From the NCBI RefSeq assembly GCF_011043525.1, contig NZ_JAAKGO010000006.1, positions 310,001-374,000 on the forward strand: a DNA stretch of 64,000 nucleotides, given 5' to 3'. This document shows positions 55,281 through 64,000 of the stretch, piece after piece. The notes below the pieces were generated by a model. It was not told where the DNA came from, did not search any database, and worked only from the letters and a program-made list of their open reading frames with translations. This DNA comes from Sphingobacterium sp. SGG-5. GTDB taxonomy: Bacteria; Bacteroidota; Bacteroidia; Sphingobacteriales; Sphingobacteriaceae. Position numbers and translations under genes: made by a program. Numbering within the stretch: position 1 is the first letter of the stretch; each line of letters opens with the position of its first letter.

Positions 55281-55300
55281 ACAATAATTGTTGTAACCAC

Positions 55301-55333
55301 CAAAGTTAAAAATATTTTGATACAAATTGTCAA
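55301..55333 (-). promoter_or_regulatory. Promoter of gldJ
   Basis: TTG (55333-55331), a 22-base spacer, then TAACTTTG (55308-55301), an exact -7 element, 20 bases before the ATG at 55280. It supports the shorter gldJ start. Confidence 0.55.
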
Positions 55334-55417
55334 CTAAGAACGGAATAATCCTCCAAATCCTGAAGAATAAAACTTAAAAAATGTTAAATCGGTTAAATAT
55401 GTCTATTTTAGCGTGCT

Positions 55418-55897
55418 ATGAAGATTAAAGTAGGTTTTGGCTTCGATGTTCACCAGATGAAAGAAGGACATCCCTTTGTGGTTGGTGGCGTCGAGCTGGA
55501 GCATCATTCCGGTGCGTTTGGGCATTCGGATGCTGATGTGTTGGTACATGCTGTTTGTGATGCTATTTTAGGGGCAGCGAATTTAGAAGATATTGGCTAT
55601 CATTTTCCGAATACAGACCCAAAATGGAAGGGAATCAGCAGTTTACTGTTGTTGGAGGAATGCGTGCGGCTGATTGCTGCACGCGGATGGACGTTGGGAA
55701 ATATTGATTCCATGCTGTGTCTGGAAGCACCAAAGATCAAACCTTATATCCCCCAGATGAAAGAAAAGTTAGCGCTGGCGGCGGGTTTGGACGTTGAGGA
55801 TATCTCGATTAAAGCCACAACAAATGAGACCATGGGGTTTATCGGACGAGAGGAAGGGGTCGTGGCTTATGCTGTTTGCCTATTAGAAAAGAAGTAG
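55418..55897 (+). CDS. ispF: 2-C-methyl-D-erythritol 2,4-cyclodiphosphate synthase
   Basis: 159 residues. Metal ligands in GFGFDVHQ (Asp10, His12) and His44-equivalent in FGHSDADVLVHAVCDAILGA; DIGYHFPNTDPKWKGISS is the substrate loop and ISIKATTNETMGFIGREEG the C-terminal signature. It carries out a late step of the MEP isoprenoid pathway, whose products would feed the polyprenyl synthase at 11472. It is a single plus-strand gene between two minus-strand genes and ends 6 bases from the converging exporter gene. Confidence 0.96.
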   Translation: MKIKVGFGFDVHQMKEGHPFVVGGVELEHHSGAFGHSDADVLVHAVCDAILGAANLEDIGYHFPNTDPKWKGISSLLLLEECVRLIAARGWTLGNIDSMLCLEAPKIKPYIPQMKEKLALAAGLDVEDISIKATTNETMGFIGREEGVVAYAVCLLEKK

Positions 55898-55903
55898 TCT
55901 GCT

Positions 55904-57130
55904 TTATTGGCTGGTGTCGGATCGGGATCTGAAAAAACGGATGGCAATGATCAGTGCGGCGAATGCTAAGAGTCCGGCTAATAGAAAAGGTGCTCCCGGA
56001 AAATAGATCGCGCTGTCTCTCCTGGAAAAATGGGAGAACAGATTGGTCATAAGGAGCGGGCCGATAATGGCGGTGAGGCTGATGACGGAAGTAATTCCGC
56101 CTTGAATCTGACCCTGCTCGTTTTGTGGGATGAGATTGGAAATATAGCTTTGAATAGAAGGACCTGCAATACCGGCGAGTACATAAGGAATGCTAATCGC
56201 ATACATCATCCAGGATTCGGTTGCCAAACCAAATAAAGGGAAGGATACTGTCATTAAGGAAATTCCAATAATGATGGCCCGGACTAACCCGATCTTTGGA
56301 ATCAGAATACGCATAAGTCCTGCTTGAACAATCATTAAAAGTGTACCGACAAATCCCAAGGAGAAGCCCACCAGACGTTCGGTCCAGAGGAATTTTTCCA
56401 TGGTATAATACGACCATACGCTTTGTACGGCATGTGCTGCAATGTTGATGAGAAAAATACACACAATCAACGGTGTGGTAGCGGGATAAGACTTTAGATG
56501 CAAAAACGTGCCGATAGGGTTCGCCGCCTTCCAGCGGAATGGTCTTCGAAGGGCTTTGTCCAACGATTCGGGTACGACAAAATAGCCATACAAAAAATTG
56601 AGTCCGCATAAACCGGCTGCGGCAAAGAAGGGAATGCGGGAGCCGTAGTGTCCTAAGACGCCTCCGATGACGGGCCCAATGATAAAACCCAGTCCAAAGG
56701 CTGCTCCTAATAAGCCAAAGTTTTGTGCTTTGCTCTGTGGTGTACTGATGTCAGCAATATAAGCGGCAGCGACGGTGTAACTGGCTCCTGTAATACCGGC
56801 GATGAGCCTGCCGGCAAACAGCCATAAGATCGTTGGCGCAAATCCCATAAGTAAGTAGTTGATCGAAAAACCAAAAACGGAAAGTAACAAGACCGGACGG
56901 CGTCCATATCGATCGCTGAGGTTGCCTAAGACCGAAGCAAAATAAAACTGTGTAATGGCATAAGCGAAAACCAACCACCCGCCATATTGGGAAGCCTGAC
57001 TGATATCCCCATGGATAAGCTCTGTAATCAGTTTTGGCATCACGGGGATGATAATTCCCAAACCTATCGCATCGATGACGACTGTGATGAAAATAAACAA
57101 CAATCCCGATGCATTCGTTTTATTCGCCAT
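55904..57130 (-). CDS. TetA-like MFS drug exporter (DHA1, 12 helices)
   Basis: 408 residues, about twelve transmembrane helices. Motif A between TM2 and TM3 reads GNLSDRYGRRPVLLLS, and motif C in TM5 is GLGFIIGPVIGGVLG, the antiporter signature of the 12-TM DHA1 group. The N-terminus LFIFITVVIDAIGLGIIIPVMP is very like TetA proteins. Whether it confers tetracycline resistance is unknown; chromosomal members of this TCR/Tet family in Bacteroidota usually have no proven drug substrate. No TetR-type regulator is adjacent. Confidence 0.88.
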   Translation of the reverse strand: MANKTNASGLLFIFITVVIDAIGLGIIIPVMPKLITELIHGDISQASQYGGWLVFAYAITQFYFASVLGNLSDRYGRRPVLLLSVFGFSINYLLMGFAPTILWLFAGRLIAGITGASYTVAAAYIADISTPQSKAQNFGLLGAAFGLGFIIGPVIGGVLGHYGSRIPFFAAAGLCGLNFLYGYFVVPESLDKALRRPFRWKAANPIGTFLHLKSYPATTPLIVCIFLINIAAHAVQSVWSYYTMEKFLWTERLVGFSLGFVGTLLMIVQAGLMRILIPKIGLVRAIIIGISLMTVSFPLFGLATESWMMYAISIPYVLAGIAGPSIQSYISNLIPQNEQGQIQGGITSVISLTAIIGPLLMTNLFSHFSRRDSAIYFPGAPFLLAGLLAFAALIIAIRFFRSRSDTSQ

Positions 57131-57212
57131 ATAATTAGAAAGCCGTAAAGGTATAAAAGTTTTTTAACCTACTGAAATGCGGTAATTATTAATAAATTTC
57201 CGTTAAAATAAG

Positions 57213-57220
57213 TAAGTTTG
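57213..57220 (+). promoter_or_regulatory. Promoter -7 element of the sprE-PBP-uvrC run
   Basis: TAAGTTTG, an exact TAnnTTTG element, 19 bases before the ATG at 57240, giving a short leader. No clear TTG at -33. The three following genes are tightly spaced and may all depend on it. Confidence 0.45.
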
Positions 57221-57239
57221 CAACTTTGATACAGTTGGT

Positions 57240-60206
57240 ATGTTGTCCACTCCGGTTCGTCTGTTATATGTTTGTGTAGTGCTCCTTTTTTGTCTTTTTC
57301 AAGGCTGTAAGGGCCTGAAAAACCGTGGTACTACGTCTGAAAGCGATGGTGTGGAAACCGAGGTGGAGTACAGCTTCATGCAGAATTTTACGAGCAAATA
57401 CAATATCTTGTACAATGCCAACCTGATGTTGGAAGACGAATGGGACAAGGTCTTTCACAGTGCCAATAAAAACTATCAGATCAGACAGAGCGTCTTTGAT
57501 GAGCCTGTGGGAGGAAATGAAAATCCCCTTATGGATTCGCTGATTACAAAAGCATACAAGATCATTCATAAAAAGCAGGAAAGTAAGTATGTCAATGAAG
57601 CTTATTTTATCGTAGCGAAGGCGAATTATCTGAAAGGTTCGTATCATACCTCCATTGAATTTTTTAATCACCTGTTGCGGTCGGCGGCGGAGCAAAGGGA
57701 ATACTTACCTTTGGCCTATGCCTGGAAATCCCGGGCTTTATTGCAGATCGGAAAAACGGAAGAAGCTAAGATCATGCTTGATTCGGCTTTTGCGACGCTG
57801 GATGATGACAAGGCAACGCGTACGTTTGTCAACGCAGCGATGGCCAACTACCTGGTTCGCCAGGGAGAGGATAAAAAAGCTATTCCGTATCTGGAATATG
57901 CGCTGGAATCAAATGCAAAACGTTTGGACAGCAGGCGATGGATGTTTCTGCTGGCGCAGTTGTACAAGGACAACGGGAACGGCCAAAAGGCGCTGACTTA
58001 TTTTTCGAAGATATCACGGGGGAATGTTCCGCATGATATGGCGTTTGAAGCGCAGCTTCAGGCGTCGTTGCTCCGGGGAGCCCGATATGATCGGGTAGAA
58101 GATCAGGTGAAACCGTTGTTACGCATGCTCCGGGAAGGGAAGAACGATGGCTATCAGGACCAGATTTTGTTTCAGATCGGGGAGATGTACCTGCAACATC
58201 AAAAGCCCGAGGAGGCCGTAGCTTTCTATAAACGTTCGTTGGCTGAACCGAACAGAAATAATTATCAGGCGACCGAAACGTACTTGAAACTGGGTGACTA
58301 TTACTTTGATCAGAAGCAATACTATGCCGCGCAGCTGTACTATGATTCGGTGGCAACGGTCCTGCCGGCGGATTACACCGATGTGAATACGGTGCGTCGT
58401 AAGTTGAGCTATATGGGTGAAATTACGCGATTGTTTCACGACGTCATTCAGAAAGATACATTGTTGGTTATGTCAGCATTGACAGAAGCGGAGCGGGATA
58501 GTGTCGTACGTGTCTATGCGCAACGGGAATTGGTGGCAAAAAAAGCACAGTTGGCCCGGCAGCAGCAAGTGACGAAAAAGAAAGGGAGATCGGCCTCGTC
58601 TTATAGTACAGGGAATGCCACATCGTTCAATATGCTGGATCAGCAGGAAATGACGTCGGGTCCGGCTTCGGATAAAACATTTTATTTTAATAACCCGGAT
58701 GAGCGGCTTTTGGGACAGACGGCCTTCAAACGGCGTTGGGGTAATCGGCAATTGAAGGACAACTGGCGGTATGAAGCAGACAATGCCGTAGCCTTGAATA
58801 CCGGTGCGGCACCGACCGTGCAGCCTACGACGGAATCGAAAGAGCCGGCGGCGCTTGATGAAGATGCTTTTATCAACGCTACGGTAGAAAGATATCTTCA
58901 AGCGGTGCCAGAGACAGCATCTGCCCGTGATAGCCTGCATCAAAATATCCATGATAATTTGATAGCTATCGGTAATATCTACCGGGACAATACACACGAC
59001 AATGTGGAAGCCATTAAGGTTTATGAGGAATTTCTCCGGCGGTATCCAAATACCGCGGAAGGGCCTGCTATTTATTATTCGCTGTTTCGTATGTACGAGG
59101 AAATCGACCGGAATAAAGCCGCATTTTATAAAGATCGCTTAATAGCTTTGTATCCGAACTCCCTGCATGCCAAGGTCGCAATGGATCCGGCTTATATGGA
59201 CAAGTACCGCCGGGATAAAAATATCCTCGATCGCTTGTTTGAAAGATTGTTTGATCTTTACGCCAGCGGAGATTACACCGCAGTAATCGCGGAAGCCGAC
59301 CGGGAGCTTCAGGGACGGTTTGATAATTCAGCGCTGGTGGCGCAGGTCGAATATTTGAAAGCCTTGGCGATAGGTCGGGTCGGCCGGGTGGATGATTTTA
59401 CGGAGGCGCTTTCGGCAATTGTCCAAAAGTTTCCTGCCGATAGTCTGGTTACACCTTTGGCGAAGGAAAATATAGCTTTTATTGGGCAAAATCCGGAATT
59501 GTTTGTCAATCGGGTCAATGCGCTTCAGGATAAAGATAAGAGTAGAGTAGCTTTTGTGGATGAACCGCACATGACGCCGTGGCCGCTGTTGACCATACAG
59601 GGCGATTACAGGACGGGTGTGGCTTTGGTGACCGAAAAACCTGTGGAAAAGAAGAACGAGGAGAAAGAAAAGGCTGCGGTGACGAAAGCACCGGACAAGG
59701 TGGAGAAAATCGCAGCATTCGAACAGCTGGAAACAACGACAAATATCGGCATTGGACAACAAAATACGGCTACTGGGAATGTGACGGCCGGTCGGAATAC
59801 GATTGCAGCGGCTACCATTGAGCCACAAGCAAGCAACTACAGAGACAAAGTGCTGTTTCCGGATACGGCTGTGTATTATTTTGTCGTTAATGTGAAGAAT
59901 CCTACCGTGAATCTGGCACCTAGTCGCTATGGAATAGGTCAGTTCAACCGGACACGCTATCAAAAGGCGGGAATTAACCATCAATTGAAAGTGGTAAATA
60001 GTGAAAATCAGTTGGTATTTGTAGGCCCATTTCAACATTTCGACGAAGTGAAGTCCTATGAGGCACGGATTTTGCCGATGATGGAAGAAATTATGAAAGT
60101 TCCATCGGAGATTTATAATACTTTTATCATTACAAAAGAGTTTATACCTTCGTTGGTAGATGGCGTAGCGATTACGGATTACTATCAGCAATATATTGAA
60201 CAATAA
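57240..60206 (+). CDS. sprE: SprE/PorW-like TPR lipoprotein of the type IX secretion system
   Basis: 988 residues. Lipoprotein signal with lipobox LFQGC (Cys23). The mature start NFTSKYNILYNANLMLEDEWDKVF is the strongly conserved SprE/PorW N-terminus. TPR repeats follow (~100-400, e.g. VNEAYFIVAKANYLKGSYHTSIEFFNHLL; and a second set ~570-770, e.g. NVEAIKVYEEFLRRYPNTAEGPAIYYSLFRMYEE). Two low-complexity linkers lie at ~435-460 and ~797-825 (Lys/Glu-rich). The C-terminal ~120 residues form a compact SPOR-like domain (YYFVVNVKNPTVNLAPSRYG, VFVGPFQHFDEVKSYEARIL). PorW/SprE links the outer-membrane translocon to the periplasmic T9SS parts. Confidence 0.9.
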   Translation: MLSTPVRLLYVCVVLLFCLFQGCKGLKNRGTTSESDGVETEVEYSFMQNFTSKYNILYNANLMLEDEWDKVFHSANKNYQIRQSVFDEPVGGNENPLMDSLITKAYKIIHKKQESKYVNEAYFIVAKANYLKGSYHTSIEFFNHLLRSAAEQREYLPLAYAWKSRALLQIGKTEEAKIMLDSAFATLDDDKATRTFVNAAMANYLVRQGEDKKAIPYLEYALESNAKRLDSRRWMFLLAQLYKDNGNGQKALTYFSKISRGNVPHDMAFEAQLQASLLRGARYDRVEDQVKPLLRMLREGKNDGYQDQILFQIGEMYLQHQKPEEAVAFYKRSLAEPNRNNYQATETYLKLGDYYFDQKQYYAAQLYYDSVATVLPADYTDVNTVRRKLSYMGEITRLFHDVIQKDTLLVMSALTEAERDSVVRVYAQRELVAKKAQLARQQQVTKKKGRSASSYSTGNATSFNMLDQQEMTSGPASDKTFYFNNPDERLLGQTAFKRRWGNRQLKDNWRYEADNAVALNTGAAPTVQPTTESKEPAALDEDAFINATVERYLQAVPETASARDSLHQNIHDNLIAIGNIYRDNTHDNVEAIKVYEEFLRRYPNTAEGPAIYYSLFRMYEEIDRNKAAFYKDRLIALYPNSLHAKVAMDPAYMDKYRRDKNILDRLFERLFDLYASGDYTAVIAEADRELQGRFDNSALVAQVEYLKALAIGRVGRVDDFTEALSAIVQKFPADSLVTPLAKENIAFIGQNPELFVNRVNALQDKDKSRVAFVDEPHMTPWPLLTIQGDYRTGVALVTEKPVEKKNEEKEKAAVTKAPDKVEKIAAFEQLETTTNIGIGQQNTATGNVTAGRNTIAAATIEPQASNYRDKVLFPDTAVYYFVVNVKNPTVNLAPSRYGIGQFNRTRYQKAGINHQLKVVNSENQLVFVGPFQHFDEVKSYEARILPMMEEIMKVPSEIYNTFIITKEFIPSLVDGVAITDYYQQYIEQ

Positions 60207-60231
60207 TTAGTTATACATACACGTAGCGTAT

Positions 60232-62475
60232 ATGAGGAGAGAACCGAAAGACAGTAAATTAACGCAGGAGGATATCAAACGATACACCCGGAATTTTTGG
60301 AAAATTCTGGTGGGATTAGTCCTATTTGTGTTTTTATTTTTGTTCAGTGTTCGTATGGGGCTTTTTGGAAGTTTACCGACTTTCAATGATTTGGAAAACC
60401 CGAACAATAATCTGGCTTCCGAGATTATCACGGAAGATAATAAGGTGTTAGGTACGTATTATGTCGAGAACAGGTCGAACGTTCGATATAGCGAGTTATC
60501 GCCTTATTTAGTTAAGGCGCTGGTTTCTACCGAAGATAAACGGTTTTATAGCCATTCTGGTATTGATTATTCCCGAACCATGACGGTTGTCTTCTATACG
60601 TTATTAGGTAACAAACAGGGAGGAAGTACCATTACACAGCAGTTGGCATTGAATCTATTTTCCGAAAGACGTGAAAAGAACACGTTGAAGCGGATTATGC
60701 AGAAGTTTCAGGAATGGATTACGGCGGTGCGGTTGGAACGGAATTATACCAAAGAGGAGATTATCATGATGTATTTCAATACCGTCGATTTCGGGTATAA
60801 AAATACATTTGGCATCAAATCGGGCGCACGGACTTTCTTTAATACGACGCCCGACAAGCTGACGGCAGATCAGGCGGCTGTTTTGGTGGGCATGTTGAAA
60901 GGAACCTATTATTATTCACCTATAAAATTCCCGGAGCGGGCGCTAAGCCGTAGGAATTTGGTGCTTCGCAATATGCTGAAAGAAAAGTTTATTACCGAAG
61001 CGGAATATGAGGAAGCAGCTGCAAAACCGTTAGGATTGAAGCTCAATGTGGTGAGTTATGGGGAAGGATTAGCGCCTTACTTCAGATCGGTGTTGAAAGA
61101 TGAAATCAAGAAGGAGCTTCAGCGGCTCTCCATAACGAAAGCAGATGGTACACCGTATGATCTGGATCGGGATGGCTTGAAAATATATACGCCGATTAAT
61201 TATAAGATGCAGCAATACGCTGAAGAGGCGCAAAAAGAATGGATGAAAAAACTACAGCGGGAGTTTGATAAGCAATGGCGTCGTAAAAATGCTTTTGCGG
61301 GTGATAATGCGAAACTGCTCCAATCGGGTATGAAGCGGTCGGACAGATACCGGGTGATGAAAAGTGATGGCGCACCGGAAGAAGACATCAAAAAGGCATT
61401 CAATACGAAGGTTCCGATGACAGTATTTACCTGGGAAGGAAATGTGGATACCGTAATGACACCAATGGACTCGATCAAATATAATAAGCTGATGCTTCGT
61501 AATTCGATGATGGCTATGGAACCGCTTACGGGACATATCAAAGCCTGGGTCGGTGGTGTGAGCTTTGAGCATTATAAATACGATCAGGTACGCATGGGAA
61601 TTAGGCAGGTGGGCTCTACGGCGAAACCGTTCACATATGCTGTCGCAATAGACAACGGTTATTCACCCTGCTACTCCTTGCCTAACCATCAGCAAACGTA
61701 CGGAGACTGGACGCCGCGGGGTTCGGTGTGGGGTGGTGATCCGATTACCTTGAAGAATGCATTGAAATATTCGCAAAACTACGCTACGGCCTATGTTATT
61801 AATGAGGTAGGCGCGGCGAATGTCGCTGCGCTGACGAAAAAAATGGGTATCACATCGAATGTGCCAAGTTATCCGTCTATCGCCTTGGGAGCTTATGAAG
61901 CTTCCGTCTTCGATATGGTGGGGGCATATTCAGCATTTGTCAATCATGGAACATGGACAGAACCCATAATGATCTTGCGTATTGAAGATAAAAATGGTAC
62001 GCCGATCTATGAGCGGACACCGAAGGTGGTCAAAGCACTAAACAGTGAATCGGCTTATATTATGGTAGATATGTTGAAGGGCGTTGTGGATGGCGGTACG
62101 GGTAGCCGATTGCGCCGTAAGGAGTTCGGTGGGCTGACGAATCCGATAGGCGGGAAAACGGGTACGACGAACGACAACTCCGATGCCTGGTTTATCGGTA
62201 TCACGCCGGAGCTTGTGGCTGGTGTGTGGACCGGGGCAGAAGACCGGGGTATAAGTTTTAGCAATATGCAATATGGTCAGGGTGCGGCAGCAGCACTACC
62301 AGTTTTTGGGTTCTTTATGAAGAAAGTATATAGCGATTCGTCCCTGAATTACTCCAAGGGGGATTTTCCTCTGCCGCCGGGGGGCTTGACAAAAACATTG
62401 GACTGTTCGGAATACTCCAAGTATGATGGTTACTCACCGGAAGTAGAATTGGATGACGACAGGCTGGGTTTTTAA
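60232..62475 (+). CDS. Class A penicillin-binding protein (PBP1A-like transglycosylase/transpeptidase)
   Basis: 747 residues. One N-terminal membrane anchor (~25-42), then the GT51 glycosyltransferase domain: VSTEDKRFYSHSGID with catalytic Glu101, and GGSTITQQLALNLF. The transpeptidase domain has STAK (Ser462-Lys465), SQN (Ser514-Asn516) and KTG (Lys642-Gly644), all intact. It polymerises and cross-links peptidoglycan. The gene starts 25 bases after sprE and is followed by uvrC after 23 bases. Confidence 0.95.
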   Translation: MRREPKDSKLTQEDIKRYTRNFWKILVGLVLFVFLFLFSVRMGLFGSLPTFNDLENPNNNLASEIITEDNKVLGTYYVENRSNVRYSELSPYLVKALVSTEDKRFYSHSGIDYSRTMTVVFYTLLGNKQGGSTITQQLALNLFSERREKNTLKRIMQKFQEWITAVRLERNYTKEEIIMMYFNTVDFGYKNTFGIKSGARTFFNTTPDKLTADQAAVLVGMLKGTYYYSPIKFPERALSRRNLVLRNMLKEKFITEAEYEEAAAKPLGLKLNVVSYGEGLAPYFRSVLKDEIKKELQRLSITKADGTPYDLDRDGLKIYTPINYKMQQYAEEAQKEWMKKLQREFDKQWRRKNAFAGDNAKLLQSGMKRSDRYRVMKSDGAPEEDIKKAFNTKVPMTVFTWEGNVDTVMTPMDSIKYNKLMLRNSMMAMEPLTGHIKAWVGGVSFEHYKYDQVRMGIRQVGSTAKPFTYAVAIDNGYSPCYSLPNHQQTYGDWTPRGSVWGGDPITLKNALKYSQNYATAYVINEVGAANVAALTKKMGITSNVPSYPSIALGAYEASVFDMVGAYSAFVNHGTWTEPIMILRIEDKNGTPIYERTPKVVKALNSESAYIMVDMLKGVVDGGTGSRLRRKEFGGLTNPIGGKTGTTNDNSDAWFIGITPELVAGVWTGAEDRGISFSNMQYGQGAAAALPVFGFFMKKVYSDSSLNYSKGDFPLPPGGLTKTLDCSEYSKYDGYSPEVELDDDRLGF

Positions 62476-62498
62476 GTTTGCTGTTCATGTTGTTGTAG

Positions 62499-64000
62499 AT
62501 GAGTGGTTTTGATTATAAAGAAGAGTTAAAGCGGATACCGCATAAGCCGGGTGTTTATCAATATTTTGATAAAGATGGTGTGCTGATTTATGTGGGGAAA
62601 GCGAAAGATTTGAAAAACCGTGTCGGGTCGTATTTTGTGAACGACAGGCAGCTCAATGCAAAAACCAAGGTGCTGGTGCGGAAGATCAACCGTATCGCTT
62701 TTACCATTGTAGATACGGAGATCGATGCCTGGTTGTTGGAAAACAACCTGATAAAAAAGCATAAGCCTCGCTATAATGTGATGCTTAAGGATGATAAAAC
62801 CTATCCTTGGATTGTTATTAAAAACGAACGTTTTCCACGGGTCTTCTGGACGAGAAAGTATATAAAAGATGGTTCGACCTATTTTGGGCCTTATGCGTCC
62901 GTAGGCATGATGCACATCGTGCTCGATACGATACGGGAACTATTTCCGCTTCGTACGTGCAACCTCAATTTATCCCCGGAGAATATTGCGAAAGGTAAAT
63001 TCAAGGTGTGCCTGGAGTATCAGCTCGGTAATTGTAAGGGGCCCTGCGAAGGGCTACAGTCGGAAGAAGACTACGAGCAAAATCTCAAAGATATCCGCGA
63101 TATCCTGAATGGAAAGATCGGCGTCGTGACCAACAGGCTCAAAATGCAACTGGAAGATGCGGTGACAAATCTAAAGTTTGAAGAGGCCTATGTGCTCAAG
63201 GCAAAATTGGAAAAACTGGCGAACTACCAAAGCAAGTCGACGGTTGTGAGTTCATCCATTTCCAATGTGGATGTGTTCAGTATTGCTTCCGATGAGAGCT
63301 ATGCCTTCGTCAACTTTTTGAAGGTGATGAATGGTGTCGTTATTCAGACGCAAACGCTGGAAATGAAGAAACGTCTGGACGAGTCGGACGCGGAGCTGCT
63401 GGCGATTGCTATTCCGGAAATCCGAAACCGTTATAAAAGTATATCGCGGGAGATTATTGTTCCGTTCAAGCTTACGGTAGAGGGTCTGTCGGCCGATGCT
63501 AAGTTTACTATTCCCAAAGCTGGAGATAAGCGGAAGCTGCTGGAATTGTCGCTGAAAAATGTAGCTTACTTTAAGAAAGAACGACTGTTACAGTATGAAA
63601 AGCTGAATCCGGAGATAAAAACGGAGCGTATACTTCGGCAGATGCAGAAAGATCTGCGTATGAATGTCCTTCCTCGGCATATCGAATGTTTTGATAACTC
63701 CAATATCCAGGGCAACTTTCCGGTCTCGGCCGTCGTCGTGTTTAAAGATGCCAGACCTTCTAAAAAGGATTATCGGCATTTTAACGTGAAGACGGTAGAA
63801 GGGCCCAATGACTTTGCAACGATGGAAGAGGCTGTATTCCGCCGCTATCGAAGGTTGTTGGATGAGGGACAGTCTCTGCCACAACTGATCGTTATCGATG
63901 GTGGAAAAGGTCAGTTGGGGGCGGCTTTGAAGAGTTTAAAGTTGTTGGGTATTGATAAACAGGTCACGGTGATCGGTATTGCCAAACGTCTGGAGGAGTT
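62499..64000 (+). CDS. uvrC: UvrC excinuclease subunit, N-terminal part (runs off the window)
   Basis: The ATG at 62499 opens a frame that stays open to the last base, giving 500 residues of a protein usually ~600 long. GIY-YIG nuclease domain: IPHKPGVYQYFDKDGVLIYVGKAKDLKNRV with the GVY (18-20) and YVG (31-33) pair. UVR motif region MQLEDAVTNLKFEEAYVLKAK. The RNase H-like C-terminal nuclease is entered at HIECFDNSNIQGNFPVSAVVVF and LIVIDGGKGQLGAALKSLK. It makes both incisions in nucleotide excision repair with UvrB. The C-terminal helix-hairpin-helix part lies beyond the window. Confidence 0.95.
   Translation, partial: MSGFDYKEELKRIPHKPGVYQYFDKDGVLIYVGKAKDLKNRVGSYFVNDRQLNAKTKVLVRKINRIAFTIVDTEIDAWLLENNLIKKHKPRYNVMLKDDKTYPWIVIKNERFPRVFWTRKYIKDGSTYFGPYASVGMMHIVLDTIRELFPLRTCNLNLSPENIAKGKFKVCLEYQLGNCKGPCEGLQSEEDYEQNLKDIRDILNGKIGVVTNRLKMQLEDAVTNLKFEEAYVLKAKLEKLANYQSKSTVVSSSISNVDVFSIASDESYAFVNFLKVMNGVVIQTQTLEMKKRLDESDAELLAIAIPEIRNRYKSISREIIVPFKLTVEGLSADAKFTIPKAGDKRKLLELSLKNVAYFKKERLLQYEKLNPEIKTERILRQMQKDLRMNVLPRHIECFDNSNIQGNFPVSAVVVFKDARPSKKDYRHFNVKTVEGPNDFATMEEAVFRRYRRLLDEGQSLPQLIVIDGGKGQLGAALKSLKLLGIDKQVTVIGIAKRLEE

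Noticed and set aside
55904..57130. Antibiotic resistance gene (tetA)
   Set aside because: The protein is TetA-like by family, but there is no TetR neighbour, mobile element or other sign of a resistance cassette; kept only as a TetA-like exporter.
59328..60203. 291-codon minus-strand open frame opposite sprE
   Set aside because: Shadow of the sprE reading frame; Cys/His/Arg-rich, no domain and no promoter.
1..64000. CRISPR arrays, tRNA/rRNA genes, insertion sequences, prophage or integrase genes
   Set aside because: None seen on reading both strands: no regularly spaced repeats, no cloverleaf-like segments noticed, no transposase or integrase motifs in the translated frames.

Overview
The window comes from the chromosome of a member of the phylum Bacteroidota, most likely the Sphingobacteriaceae (Sphingobacterium/Pedobacter relatives). 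The evidence is a SusC/SusD pair, type IX secretion and gliding genes (sprA, gldJ, sprE/porW), the bifunctional hisB and hisIE genes, several Bacteroidota-only DUF families (DUF2480, DUF3108, DUF6427), weak Shine-Dalgarno sequences, and repeated exact matches to the Bacteroidota -7 promoter element TAnnTTTG. No tRNA, rRNA, CRISPR array, transposase or phage gene was seen. No gene-free stretch exceeds 300 bases. The longest are 25242-25502 and 46350-46606.

Region 1 (1-10468) is the right-hand part of a polysaccharide utilisation locus for beta-mannan. It holds the end of a SusC transporter, SusD, an IPT/TIG surface glycan-binding lipoprotein, an AraC-type regulator on the opposite strand, a GH26 endo-mannanase lipoprotein, a GPH-family sugar symporter, a GH130 mannosylglucose phosphorylase and a cellobiose 2-epimerase. 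Together these describe a route from mannan to mannobiose, to mannosyl-glucose, to mannose 1-phosphate plus glucose.

Region 2 (10413-25241) is all on the minus strand. It holds terC, a trans-polyprenyl diphosphate synthase, DUF3109, DUF3108 and DUF2480 proteins, a PpiD/SurA-like periplasmic isomerase followed by a clear terminator, LptC with an outer-membrane barrel protein, DUF6427 with ccmD-ccmC-ccmB, a YtxH protein, an MsbA-like ABC exporter, an unrecognised coiled-coil membrane protein, and a SAM hydroxide adenosyltransferase.

Region 3 (25503-34851) is on the plus strand: phoH (TTG start), purC, a STAS protein, ribonuclease Z, then hisC-hisB-hisH-hisA-hisF-hisIE and a seven-bladed WD40 protein. 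hisG and hisD are not here. A decayed palindromic repeat lies between hisB and hisH.

Region 4 (34845-46349, minus) holds the giant T9SS translocon gene sprA (TTG start), ruvA, the malic enzyme-phosphotransacetylase fusion maeB, and dacB (PBP4). Region 5 (46607-52363, plus) holds an Xaa-Pro aminopeptidase, an HGSNAT-like membrane acyltransferase, rpsO and pnp. Region 6 (52429-64000) holds a PDZ aspartyl protease and gldJ (minus), ispF (plus), a TetA-like exporter (minus), then sprE/porW, a class A penicillin-binding protein and the 5' part of uvrC (plus).

Most of the window is conserved core genome. I found no clearly undescribed system. The best leads are the STAS protein with Asp at the usual phospho-Ser position next to RNase Z, the palindromic element inside the his operon, the unnamed 179-residue membrane coiled-coil protein, and the partial ccm cluster fused by overlap to DUF6427. 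All functions are inferred from sequence features read by eye; no database search was run.
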